A stretch of 64,000 nucleotides of DNA from Sphingobacterium detergens (GTDB lineage Bacteria > Bacteroidota > Bacteroidia > Sphingobacteriales > Sphingobacteriaceae), in assembly GCF_003610355.1 (NCBI RefSeq), contig NZ_RAPY01000001.1, forward strand, positions 2,720,500 to 2,784,499. Reading direction: 5' to 3'. Below, piece by piece: positions 44,278 to 53,345 of this stretch (position 1 is the stretch's first letter; each line of letters opens with the position of its first letter). Below the pieces are notes generated by a model. The model ran no database searches and was not told where the DNA came from. It saw nothing but the letters and a program-made list of their open reading frames with translations. The position numbers were made by a program, and so were the translations under genes.

Positions 44278-47200
44278 TTAAAAGGTTACATTGATACCAA
44301 AAGTCAAAAACATAGGGGTGAGATAGCCATAATCAGGCATTTCAGGATCGAAACTGGTATATCGGTCTTTTCCCCAACCTTTTTTGAATGTCAGGAGATT
44401 CCGTCCAGAGACATAAAATCTTAAATTATTCATGGCAGCTTTCTTGGAAATCGCTTGTGGAAGTGTATAACCAAGTTCTATATTCCTCAATTTCAAATAA
44501 GATCCATCCTCCACCGTATAACTTGATGGGCGTTGCTCCGCATTTAATGTAGAATTTGAGATGGCGGGAATATCGGAGTCTGTACGATCAAAATACCATC
44601 CATCCAAAATACGTGTGGGATGATTTTTGTGTGCCGGGACATTGATATTCCACAGGTCAGATTCCAATTTCCACAGGTTATTTACCTTATTACCAAAGAC
44701 CCCCTGAAAGAAAATATTAAGGTCAAAATTGCGGTAACTAAAATCAAAAGTTATCCCACCGAAAAACTTAGGATCTTTGACGCCAATATAAGTCCGGTCA
44801 TAGAACTCCTCGATCTTTCCATTGCCATCGATGTCTTTATAACGTATCCGCCCCACGGCCTTGCCGGGTTGCTCAGCATGATTATCGACTTCTTCTTGTG
44901 TCTTAAAGATACCATCCGCTACCATGCCATACAAGATATTTGGGGTCCTTCCCAACACAAGGTCATTGACACCATTTCCCGGGTATTTATTGATGACATC
45001 TTTAGGAAGGCTAACAATTTTGGTCTTATAAGTTCCTAGATTTGCAGAGATGGTATACCGAAATGCATTTTGTGGATTGTTGTGATAACTAATATCCAAT
45101 TCGATCCCGCGGTTATTCATACTTGCACCATTGATCCAAGGCTCCCCACCTTCACCCATGGCGGCAATGTATGGGGTCTGAACCAAGATATCTTTTGTTT
45201 TCTTAAAATAGTAACCAAAAGATCCACTAAGCCTGCTATCAAATAGACTAAAATCTAGCGCGACATCAGTTTGTGTTGTTGTTTCCCATTTGAGATTAGG
45301 ATTGCCCAGCCAGGTCCGTCGATATCCTGAAAATAATGGTCCGGTCTCATTCCCTTCGATCGGGTAAGATGTACCAAAATAATCTGTTGTAAATGGTGTT
45401 GAAGTATAACCTCTAGGCAGCCCCTGTACACTTCCATTAGCTCCCCATCCGCCACGCAGTTTAAGATCAGATATAAATGTATACTTCTTCATAAATGGTT
45501 CGTTGCTGATCCGCCAACCTGCCGAAAATGCGGGAAACATAGCAAATTTATTGTTTGCGCCAAAAAGCGAGGATCCATCCCGACGTAGGGTCGCTGACAG
45601 CAGGTATTTTTGGTTATATACATAGTTGGCTTTGGCGAAATATGACAGGTATACATATTCGTCGGCCGTGCTTCCAAGTGAGTATTTGGTTCCATTGGTT
45701 ACACCAATATGTGCAAAGTCACGATCTTCCAGATATATTCCTTCCCGTCGGGCAGAGAAACCTTCCTCAACAAATCGTGTGTATTCAGTTCCCAATACCG
45801 CATCTAAGCTATGTTTGTCATTTTGTAGGCTGTAAGAAAGCGTATTTGTCCACACATAGCTGAGGGGATGAGACTGGATATTCCCCACATAATTTTCATC
45901 ATCGCTATTGCGACCACCTGTTTCCGACCATTTCTTTTCCACTATTCTTCGATAGGCATTTCCGTAATCGATACCAAATTGTGAGCGGGCGGAAATTCCT
46001 TTCCAGATATTTAAATCAACAAAGACATTACCGATCATCTTGACATAATTATTTACATTGTCTTTGTTATCGGTCAGTACACGAACAGGATTTGTGAAGT
46101 CATCAAAACCTGCAGCACCAGCCCAGCCACCATAAATATCATGTACAGGAACAGCTGGTGGATTGATCAATGCCCAACGCATTTCGTTTGCATCCCGGTA
46201 TCTTAAATAAGAAACCGCAAAATTCTCCCCTACTTTTAGGCGGTTATTGATTAAACTAATCTCATTGTTGGCCCGCAGTGAAAACTGCCTAAAGAAGGTA
46301 TGGATCTGCGTTCCTTGGTTTTCAAAATAGCCCAATGAAAACATGCTTTTTGATTTTTCCGTCCCACTGGAAACAGATACCTGATGATTTGTCATCAGCG
46401 CTGGACGGAGAATTTCATCAAGCCAGTCGGTATCGGCGCTTTTCACCGTTTTCTCGGCATTAAGATACTCCGCTGGTTTAACAGCATCCAGCACAGCGCG
46501 TCCTTCAGCATCCCTATGCCAGGTAAAATCGTACGTTTTGGGCAGCGTCAATGGCACACCATAGACCGCCTCATCGTAGGCATAAGCCCGAAAGGTCGCC
46601 CGTCCGTATTCCTCGGCATTCATCAATCTGGGCTTGCGCACAATATTGCTTACCCCGACGCTACCATTATAGTCCACTTTTGTCTGTCCAATTTTGCCCT
46701 TTTTTGTTTGGACAAGAATAACTCCACCGGAAGCCCGTGCACCATAGATACTTGCGGAGGCTGCATCTTTAAGCACCTGAATAGATTCGATATCCGCTGC
46801 ATTGATATCCCGTAAATTGAGATTCTCAGTAGGCATACCATCCAAAACAATGAGCGGTTTAACTCCGCCTGAAAGTGACGACAAACCTCTGATCTGCACA
46901 TTCACGCCCTCTGCCGGATTTCCACCATTGGTGGTGATGTGTACACCCGCTAATTTTCCCTGAAGTGATTTCATAGCATTCGCCGATGGATTCCTGGCAA
47001 TATCACTCGCGTTTGCGATAGCAACGGAACCTGTTAAATCGGCTTTCCGCTGCGTCATATAACCGACATAGACTTCGGCAAGCATATTGCTCTCGTCCGT
47101 AAGGCTCACATTAATCAAATCGTTCTCACCCACTAAACGTTCTTCAGTCTTCTTTCCTGTATACGTGAAAACAAGTATACTTTCCTTGGAGTCAATTGGG

Positions 47201-47430
47201 ATTTCATATTTTCCATTTGAGTTGGTGACAGTTCCGCCGGTTTTCCCTTTAACCTTCACATTGACACCTGCAAGTGTGGTATTCGTACCACTTTCCCGCA
47301 CTTCGCCCCTGATGATCCTTTGCTGTAATATGGACGGGGATTCGATAGCTTTTGCCTGCCAAAAAAGTGTACAAAACAGAAAGGCTATACTGAGCCAGTG
47401 TGCTAAATTTAGGTAGCGTTTCATAGTCAT
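44278..47430 (-). CDS. SusC/RagA-family TonB-dependent glycan transporter
   Basis: SusC forms the outer-membrane barrel through which SusD-bound oligosaccharides are taken up. The 1050-residue product starts with a signal peptide, then a carboxypeptidase-like domain (IIRGEVRESGTNTTLAGVNVKV), a TonB box region (LAEVYVGYMTQRKADLTGS), the plug with VQIRGLSSLSGGVKPLIVLDG and VLKDAASASIYGARASGGVILVQTKKG, and a barrel ending LTFGINVTF. It lacks an STN domain, so it should not signal through an anti-sigma factor. Two ATGs, at 47430 and 47424, are both possible starts. A copy of the AGCTTAAWCGWTTAAA palindrome lies 44 nt upstream. Confidence 0.95.
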   Translation of the reverse strand: MTMKRYLNLAHWLSIAFLFCTLFWQAKAIESPSILQQRIIRGEVRESGTNTTLAGVNVKVKGKTGGTVTNSNGKYEIPIDSKESILVFTYTGKKTEERLVGENDLINVSLTDESNMLAEVYVGYMTQRKADLTGSVAIANASDIARNPSANAMKSLQGKLAGVHITTNGGNPAEGVNVQIRGLSSLSGGVKPLIVLDGMPTENLNLRDINAADIESIQVLKDAASASIYGARASGGVILVQTKKGKIGQTKVDYNGSVGVSNIVRKPRLMNAEEYGRATFRAYAYDEAVYGVPLTLPKTYDFTWHRDAEGRAVLDAVKPAEYLNAEKTVKSADTDWLDEILRPALMTNHQVSVSSGTEKSKSMFSLGYFENQGTQIHTFFRQFSLRANNEISLINNRLKVGENFAVSYLRYRDANEMRWALINPPAVPVHDIYGGWAGAAGFDDFTNPVRVLTDNKDNVNNYVKMIGNVFVDLNIWKGISARSQFGIDYGNAYRRIVEKKWSETGGRNSDDENYVGNIQSHPLSYVWTNTLSYSLQNDKHSLDAVLGTEYTRFVEEGFSARREGIYLEDRDFAHIGVTNGTKYSLGSTADEYVYLSYFAKANYVYNQKYLLSATLRRDGSSLFGANNKFAMFPAFSAGWRISNEPFMKKYTFISDLKLRGGWGANGSVQGLPRGYTSTPFTTDYFGTSYPIEGNETGPLFSGYRRTWLGNPNLKWETTTQTDVALDFSLFDSRLSGSFGYYFKKTKDILVQTPYIAAMGEGGEPWINGASMNNRGIELDISYHNNPQNAFRYTISANLGTYKTKIVSLPKDVINKYPGNGVNDLVLGRTPNILYGMVADGIFKTQEEVDNHAEQPGKAVGRIRYKDIDGNGKIEEFYDRTYIGVKDPKFFGGITFDFSYRNFDLNIFFQGVFGNKVNNLWKLESDLWNINVPAHKNHPTRILDGWYFDRTDSDIPAISNSTLNAEQRPSSYTVEDGSYLKLRNIELGYTLPQAISKKAAMNNLRFYVSGRNLLTFKKGWGKDRYTSFDPEMPDYGYLTPMFLTFGINVTF

Positions 47431-47473
47431 TAATATTAGGTGTTATTAATCAGTTTATACTACGGCACAAAAA

Positions 47474-47489
47474 TTTAATCGTTTAAGCT
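47474..47489. promoter_or_regulatory. LacI-type operator before susC
   Basis: On the minus strand this reads AGCTTAAACGATTAAA, matching two sites before the GH172 gene at 14-16 of 16 positions. The core TTAAnCGnTTAA is symmetric around CG, as for LacI-family operators. Confidence 0.65.
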
Positions 47490-47624
47490 AAATATCGGTA
47501 ATGATGTAGCAACTATATACTTAATACGTTCGATCACACAAAATCCTCTGCTCGGAAACTATTTTTTTATTAAAAACCCTTTATGCGGGAAGGTTTATTT
47601 TTTCGTTGGTTATTGTTTCGTCGG

Positions 47625-48677
47625 TTAATGTTTGATATGTTGAATGAATGCTTTGGGCGAAAGCGGTGTAATCCCAAAAATAAAGGAATCTCCTGCCTTA
47701 AATGGTTCCTTCAATTCAAAATTTTCAATGGAGACACCTCCGGGTATGGGTTCTTTACTCGCCCAATAGGTGAATCTTCCGGTCAGCAGTCCATTGAGCT
47801 GCTCGCTTGGATTCTTTTTAATCCAGTATTGAGTCGCCGGTTTACCCCGGTACTTCCAATGTTGGTTAGTCCCAGCTGTATAAACGGTTTTGAGATAATC
47901 TACTTCATCAGGAGCTGCAATAAAATAAACATACCCTTTTTTGTCTCTGATCATACGCTGTTGCGGGAAATAGGCATGAGGTGTAAAATGGATGTCTTTG
48001 TAATCGGGCCATAGCTCCAGCGCCGATTCTTTTCCATCTCGCAAGAAAAGTGTCCTCAGCCTAGGTTTATTGCCCATTGTCGCGGTTAGTATGAAATAAT
48101 CCAGTTCTTGAGACCCTTCATAGGTATAGGTCGCCAATTCAAATTCATAGGGTCTGGATGCAAAAAAACGAAGCCTAGCATAAACTTTTGCACCATTGTC
48201 AAAGGGTTCTGCAAATAGATATACCGTTAGCGTCTCCTCGTCATTGTTTTGCTCCACGATTCCCCGTGCCGGATATTCTCCATCCAGGGCTGATACCCCT
48301 GTCGGATGATCTGCACTCCAAAAATGCTTTCCGCGTTTTCCGGGATGGATACTACTCATTTCAAGTTCAGAAAATCCGCGGGTCTCTTTACCCTTGGGAA
48401 TAGGCTCAAAGGCAATAAAATTCATGACTTCCGAAAACCCATAATTTAAATAAGGGGTATAAATCCGGATCAGCCCTCTTGGTCCCGGTAAAGGATCTAA
48501 TCCAATCCTTATACCATTTACATGGCCCCAAACGGGCATCGCCGGCTTCGCCTGAACAGGTTGTACCCAAGTCCCCGTTGTATCCGGTGGCGCCAGCTGC
48601 TGCCAGGGCATAGAACTTCCCTGACCATATAAAAGGTCTGCGACCAAGAAGAGTAAAGGGAGTAATAGCCGTTTCAT
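47625..48677 (-). CDS. Secreted protein of the fucose operon, unknown
   Basis: I start at ATG 48677, which opens on a signal peptide (MKRLLLPLLFLVADLLYGQ) and is 2 nt after the LacI gene stop; a TTG further up is unlikely. The 350-residue product has no family I can name. It is rich in beta strands (TVYLFAEPFDNGAKVYARLRF, FELATYTYEG, GYVYFIAAPDEVDY) with a WGHVNGIRIGLDPLPGPRGLIRIY region, suggesting a jelly-roll or galactose-mutarotase-like fold. As last gene of the eight-gene operon it may bind or process the glycan in the periplasm. Confidence 0.6.
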   Translation of the reverse strand: MKRLLLPLLFLVADLLYGQGSSMPWQQLAPPDTTGTWVQPVQAKPAMPVWGHVNGIRIGLDPLPGPRGLIRIYTPYLNYGFSEVMNFIAFEPIPKGKETRGFSELEMSSIHPGKRGKHFWSADHPTGVSALDGEYPARGIVEQNNDEETLTVYLFAEPFDNGAKVYARLRFFASRPYEFELATYTYEGSQELDYFILTATMGNKPRLRTLFLRDGKESALELWPDYKDIHFTPHAYFPQQRMIRDKKGYVYFIAAPDEVDYLKTVYTAGTNQHWKYRGKPATQYWIKKNPSEQLNGLLTGRFTYWASKEPIPGGVSIENFELKEPFKAGDSFIFGITPLSPKAFIQHIKH

Positions 48678-48679
48678 TT

Positions 48680-49696
48680 TTATTTTTGACAAGACTTTCG
48701 TGCAACGATTTCCACATCCAACATAACCTTCTGTTCGCTAGATGCTTTCCCACGTAATTGTTCAAGCAATATCTTCACTGCTTCTTTCCCGATCATCGAC
48801 AAAGGTTGTTTGACATAGCTTATTGGGCAATAAAACAGATCATAGGCCTCGCTCTCATCAAAGCAAAAAACTGCTAAATCATCTGGAACGGTAATATTCA
48901 GTTCGTTGATAATCTTTAACCCCATAATAGATAGGGTATTTGTTGAAAAGAGAATAGCATCTACACCTCGATCCGGCTGCAACAGCTCGATAAATTGCTC
49001 CCTAAAATAAGCCGCGTTATTAAACTCTACCTCACATATCAAGTTACTGTCCTCAGCATTCCCATGATCTAGTAACGCTTGCAGATAACCGCTATAACGA
49101 TCCTCTGTATGCTGCAACTGGTTTTTATAACAGACATAGGCAACCTTAGTATGCCCCTGGTTCAGCAGCAACTGAGTAGCCTGATAAGTTGCATTAAAAT
49201 TATCAATAACCACATAACTGGTTTCCAAATCCTTAAAATAACGATCAATGAGTACGAAAGGAATATTGGCTTTTTTTAGGTATTCCAATTGCGAAGCTGT
49301 ACCCTCTGCTGGTGCTATAATAAAACCGTCTATCTGCCGATTGATAAATGTATCAATCAAGCGTTGCGAGTTTTCGAGATTCTCATCGGAACTTCCAAAC
49401 AGCACACTATAACCATGTTTTTTAGCTTCGTCTTCTATCGCACGAGCGAGATTCCCAAAAAAAGGATTGGAAATATCAGCTACCAATAATCCAATCGCCT
49501 GCGACTTTCCGCTTTTTAAGCTTTTCGCAATTTGATTGGGTTGGTAGTTCATCTCTTTCGCCATTTCCCGTATACGTTTTGCCGTGTCTTTATTTACCCT
49601 TGTCTGTTCGTCTTTATCATTCAATACATAAGACACTAACGCAGTAGAAACACCTACCGCTTCTGCTATATCCTTCAGTGAGATCTTCTTGCTCAT
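48680..49696 (-). CDS. LacI-family transcriptional regulator of the fucose island
   Basis: The 338-residue protein has the LacI helix-turn-helix (ISLKDIAEAVGVSTALVSYVLN, residues 5-26), the hinge MNYQPNQIAKSLKSGKS and the sugar-binding core (IGLLVADISNPFFGNLARAIE, VLIDRYF, FCFDESEAYDLFYCPISYVKQP). It lies within the fucose operon between the ECF sigma gene and a secreted-protein gene. It is the best candidate to bind the AGCTTAAWCGWTTAAA sites before susC and the GH172 gene, with fucose or a derivative as effector. That assignment is inferred from position. Confidence 0.88.
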   Translation of the reverse strand: MSKKISLKDIAEAVGVSTALVSYVLNDKDEQTRVNKDTAKRIREMAKEMNYQPNQIAKSLKSGKSQAIGLLVADISNPFFGNLARAIEDEAKKHGYSVLFGSSDENLENSQRLIDTFINRQIDGFIIAPAEGTASQLEYLKKANIPFVLIDRYFKDLETSYVVIDNFNATYQATQLLLNQGHTKVAYVCYKNQLQHTEDRYSGYLQALLDHGNAEDSNLICEVEFNNAAYFREQFIELLQPDRGVDAILFSTNTLSIMGLKIINELNITVPDDLAVFCFDESEAYDLFYCPISYVKQPLSMIGKEAVKILLEQLRGKASSEQKVMLDVEIVARKSCQK

Positions 49697-49734
49697 ATTT
49701 TTTTATACTAAATCGTTTGGATACCGTTATCGTG

Positions 49735-50277
49735 TTAATTCCAATGTACTTTAATAAACTGCATTGCTTTAACGATGTGGTCACTTATTGTTGATGGTGA
49801 AATATGCAATAATTCGCTTACTTCTTCATAACTCCTTCGCTCAAATTTACACAGTTCAAACACCTGTCTTCTTCGCGGGGGTAATTTATTGATAATTCCT
49901 TCTAATTTAGAAAATTTGTCCTCATGGAATATACATTCCTCATCAATTTGATCCACCACATTGATAAAATCACGATAGATTAGGGTAAAACCTTGCTCCC
50001 GTTTTTGCCTACGATAATGATCCATAATTAAATTTCGGCCAATTTGAAACAGATAGCTTTTCAATGATTTTTCGGTCTTGATCGTATCCCGCAATTGCCA
50101 GGTCTTCAAAAAAACATCTTGAAGAATATCTTCCGCTGTCTCTTGAAAATTGAGCAGAAACATAAACTTTTTATACAAAGTCCCCTGATAGGTTGTATAG
50201 ACCAGATTAAAAGTATCATGATCTAGAACACCTTGCAGCCCGCCCCTATGGGCTTGTTTTTGCGTTATCGTTTCCAT
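49735..50277 (-). CDS. ECF sigma factor, no adjacent anti-sigma
   Basis: The 180-residue protein has sigma region 2 (FNLVYTTYQGTLYKKFMFLL, ETAEDILQDVFLKTWQ, LKSYLFQIGRNLIMDHYRR) and region 4 (INKLPPRRRQVFELCKFERRSYEEVSELLHISPSTISDHIVKAM). In Bacteroidota such factors usually pair with a FecR-like anti-sigma next door and a SusC with STN domain; neither is present here. It sits 10 nt after the kinase gene and 38 nt before the LacI gene, in one transcript. It may direct RNA polymerase to susC or to the operon itself as a feed-forward switch. Confidence 0.9.
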   Translation of the reverse strand: METITQKQAHRGGLQGVLDHDTFNLVYTTYQGTLYKKFMFLLNFQETAEDILQDVFLKTWQLRDTIKTEKSLKSYLFQIGRNLIMDHYRRQKREQGFTLIYRDFINVVDQIDEECIFHEDKFSKLEGIINKLPPRRRQVFELCKFERRSYEEVSELLHISPSTISDHIVKAMQFIKVHWN

Positions 50278-50287
50278 CCTAAAAGCA

Positions 50288-51952
50288 TTAAGTCAGTGCT
50301 TTGTTATCACGATCGTTTTGCACGGTGCCATAACGTAAATATTGTGCATACCGATGATCAAAATGTGCCCTATATTCAGGCCTAGGCTGTACAATTTCCT
50401 TATCTCCCTTTCCCATACGGGCTGCCGCTTCTTCGATCGTATCATAACTGTTGCTGACCACTGCCGCAAACATACAAGCGCCCAATGCGCAGACCTGCTC
50501 TGTAGCTGCGATGTGTATGGGTCGATTTAATATATCAGCCATCATCTGCATGGCGAAGGGAGATTTACTAGCAATTCCGCCGATCGCATTGATCCCTTCC
50601 ACCCTTACCCCTTCGCTTTCAATACGCTCCATAATCGCCCGTGACCCGAAGCAAGTTGCCTCAACCAAAGCGCTAAAAATTGCTGGTGCCGTTGTTCCCA
50701 AAGAGAGCCCGCCGATCAGACCTTTCAGCGTCGGCGCGGCATCTGGTGTCCGTCGACCATTAAACCAGTCTAAAGCAAAAGGATCATCGATATGCAATGG
50801 TAACTGCGCAGCTGCACGATTGAGTTCCTTTAAAAGTTCTGTTTCCAAATGTTCATAAACAGCACTGAAATCGGCCGAAGAATTTAATTTTGCTGGCCAG
50901 AGAAGCAAATCCTTATACCAAGAAAACACATCGCCAAAGGCAGACTGTCCAGCTTCAAGTCCCACCATCCCAGGAATAATGGAGTCTTCAACCTGACCAC
51001 ATATACCTTCTACAAATACGCCCTCCATCTCTGGTTTGGGCACAACCATCATATCGCATGTCGATGTACCTATAACTTTGCTAATGTAGTAAGGCTTTAT
51101 TTCTCCGCCTACAGCGCCTACGTGCGCATCGATGGATCCGATACCAACTTGCACATCGGTAGAAAGCCCCAGTCGCTCAGCCCATGCTGCACAAAGGTAT
51201 CCAGCAGATTCAGTAGTCGTATATACCCTATCACCAAATCGTTCGGCATAGGGACCTAATATCGGATCGATCGCATTAAAAAAAGCCGCATCGGGTAAAC
51301 CGCCAAAAGCGGGTGACCAAAGTGCTTTATGCCCTGCCGCACATACATTCCGCTTCATCTGATTTGCATCATTTCCACCTGTCAACAAAAAAGGCATCCA
51401 GTCACTGTGTTCTACCCAGGTATAACAAGCTTCCCCGACGGCTGGATCGACACGAAGTACATGTAATAATTTTGCCCAGTACCATTCCGAAGAATAGATT
51501 CCACCGACATATCGCAAGTAACCTCGATGATCTTTTTTTCCGACTGCATTGATTTCTACCGCTTCATGGATCGCTGTATGATCCTTCCAAAGCACAAACA
51601 TTGCATTGGGATTCTCCTCAAAAGTATCAAGAAGAGCCAGGGCCGTCCCCTGTTCATCAACAGCTACGGGTGTCGATCCCGTCATTGCCATAGATAAGGC
51701 GCCGATGCTTTGTCTGACTTCCGGATCCACCGTTTGTAGACAGTTTTTAACTGCTGACGTCAACCCTTCTATATAATCCAATGGATGTTGACGAAATTGA
51801 CTGTTGCCAGCATCACAGTATAAGCCTTTATGCCAACGTTCATATAAACAAACCGATGAAGAAAGGATCTTTCCGGTGATTGTATCCATCAGCATAGCCC
51901 TGACAGAGTCCGTCCCAAAATCAACTCCAATAACATATTTATTCTTACTCAT
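50288..51952 (-). CDS. FGGY-family carbohydrate kinase, probable L-fuculokinase (AraB-like)
   Basis: I choose ATG 51952 because MSKNKYVIGVDFGTDSVRAML is the canonical N-terminus; the frame extends 41 codons further into the fucP gene. At 554 residues it matches ribulokinase (AraB) rather than E. coli FucK (472). VEHSDWMPFLLTG and GSIDAHVGAVGG are ribulokinase-type motifs, followed by VIGTSTCDMMV (adenosine motif) and NAIGGIASKSPFAMQMMADIL. Context (FucI and FucP next to it) argues for L-fuculose as the substrate, perhaps with L-ribulose. The next step, L-fuculose-phosphate aldolase, is not in the window. Confidence 0.85.
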   Translation of the reverse strand: MSKNKYVIGVDFGTDSVRAMLMDTITGKILSSSVCLYERWHKGLYCDAGNSQFRQHPLDYIEGLTSAVKNCLQTVDPEVRQSIGALSMAMTGSTPVAVDEQGTALALLDTFEENPNAMFVLWKDHTAIHEAVEINAVGKKDHRGYLRYVGGIYSSEWYWAKLLHVLRVDPAVGEACYTWVEHSDWMPFLLTGGNDANQMKRNVCAAGHKALWSPAFGGLPDAAFFNAIDPILGPYAERFGDRVYTTTESAGYLCAAWAERLGLSTDVQVGIGSIDAHVGAVGGEIKPYYISKVIGTSTCDMMVVPKPEMEGVFVEGICGQVEDSIIPGMVGLEAGQSAFGDVFSWYKDLLLWPAKLNSSADFSAVYEHLETELLKELNRAAAQLPLHIDDPFALDWFNGRRTPDAAPTLKGLIGGLSLGTTAPAIFSALVEATCFGSRAIMERIESEGVRVEGINAIGGIASKSPFAMQMMADILNRPIHIAATEQVCALGACMFAAVVSNSYDTIEEAAARMGKGDKEIVQPRPEYRAHFDHRYAQYLRYGTVQNDRDNKALT

Positions 51953-51968
51953 ATTTCTGTTCTCCTTA

Positions 51969-53315
51969 TTAATGGGACGCGCCCACAGTGATACGTTCCG
52001 TTTTAAGTTTACGCTTGATCCAAAATCCGTAAAACGCAATAAACAAATAACATAGTAATGGTATAAAAAAACCAACAGCCATCTTAGAATGATCTGAAAT
52101 CAATCCCATAATAGGTGGACAGAAGGCTCCCCCTGCGACAGCCATCACCAAGAAAGAAGAAGCTTTCTTCGTCAATGTACCTAGATCTTGAATCCCTAGG
52201 GCGAAGATTGTAGGAAACATAATGGACATAAAAAAATATGTCGTAAACAGGCTGAAAACCGAAAGCCATCCGATATCAGCAATAACGACCGCGACCAACA
52301 CACTATTGGCTATCGCGTACCACATCAATAATTTACGTGGGCTCACAAACCGCATAAAATATGCTCCTGTAAGACGACCGATCCAGAAGGCTCCCATCCC
52401 ACCGATAGCGAGCAGGATCGAGGCTGCCTGTTCATTATTTTTGGGCATAAAAAAATCACCAAAATAACCTAAGTGTACCATGATATTGCTGATAGGTGTT
52501 TGCAGATCGTGAACAGCATCTATGACATAATTGATAAAAAAGGAATTCGTACCTGTCTGCGCGGCGACATATAAAAATTGTGCTGCAACAGCCAATATAA
52601 AAGCTGGATATTGCAATAGCTTTCGCAATGGCGGGTTTTCCTCCCCATCTGTATCGGGGTCTTCTTTGACTTCGGGCAACTTGATGACCATAAAAATAAG
52701 CAGAACCACCACTACGATACTACCGATCATCATATAGGGTGTCACTAAAGAATCAAACTTATCATGTTCACCCGTTGACTCCATCCCAAAAACGAAAAGC
52801 CCGCCGATAAGTGGTCCTAATATCCACCCAAGTCCGTTGAAAGATTGAGAAATATTAATTCGTCGGGCAGCTCCTGTCTTGTCCCCCAGTACAGTAGAAT
52901 AGGGATTCGCAGCGGTCTCTAAAAAAGTGAGTCCGCAGGCCAGCACAAACAAAGCGATCAGGAAAGGAATAAAAGCACCTAATGCTGCAGCAGGATAAAA
53001 CATAAACGCACCTATAGCAAAAATAGCTAAACCAAGGATAATACCTCTTTGATAGCCATATCGTTTAATGAATAATCCTGCGGGCAAGGCCATGGCCAAG
53101 TATCCAATATAAAGGGAAAATTGCACAAAGCCGGATTGCGCTTTACTGACATGCAAAAGATCCTGAAAATGCTTATCCAGAACATCTAAGAAACCGTGGG
53201 CGAAACCCCAAAGGAGAAACAGGCTGCAAATAAAAATGAACGGCACAAGATAATTGACTCCTTGCTCATTGACAAAGAGAGATCTTTTCTTTTTTCTTGG
53301 GGATGTCGTGTTCAT
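51969..53315 (-). CDS. fucP: L-fucose:H+ symporter
   Basis: The 448-residue inner-membrane protein belongs to the FucP branch of the major facilitator superfamily. NYLVPFIFICSLFLLWGFAHGFLDVLDKHFQ, LAMALPAGLFIKRYGYQRG and LETAANPYSTVLGDKTGAARRINISQSFNGLGWILGP are signatures of that branch, and 12 membrane segments are visible. FucP imports L-fucose with a proton. The gene lies between fucI (30 nt) and the kinase gene (16 nt). Confidence 0.92.
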   Translation of the reverse strand: MNTTSPRKKKRSLFVNEQGVNYLVPFIFICSLFLLWGFAHGFLDVLDKHFQDLLHVSKAQSGFVQFSLYIGYLAMALPAGLFIKRYGYQRGIILGLAIFAIGAFMFYPAAALGAFIPFLIALFVLACGLTFLETAANPYSTVLGDKTGAARRINISQSFNGLGWILGPLIGGLFVFGMESTGEHDKFDSLVTPYMMIGSIVVVVLLIFMVIKLPEVKEDPDTDGEENPPLRKLLQYPAFILAVAAQFLYVAAQTGTNSFFINYVIDAVHDLQTPISNIMVHLGYFGDFFMPKNNEQAASILLAIGGMGAFWIGRLTGAYFMRFVSPRKLLMWYAIANSVLVAVVIADIGWLSVFSLFTTYFFMSIMFPTIFALGIQDLGTLTKKASSFLVMAVAGGAFCPPIMGLISDHSKMAVGFFIPLLCYLFIAFYGFWIKRKLKTERITVGASH

Positions 53316-53345
53316 GGTGATAAAAATTATATTGAAGCCTAAATC

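Noticed and set aside
49700-49725. ACTAAATCGTTTGGA between the LacI and sigma genes as a further operator
   Set aside because: It is not symmetric and shares only the TCG core with the true sites.
52016-52075. Longer N-terminus for the FGGY kinase reaching back into fucP
   Set aside because: The extra 41 codons encode part of the fucP end in another frame and precede the canonical kinase start MSKNKYVIGVDFG.
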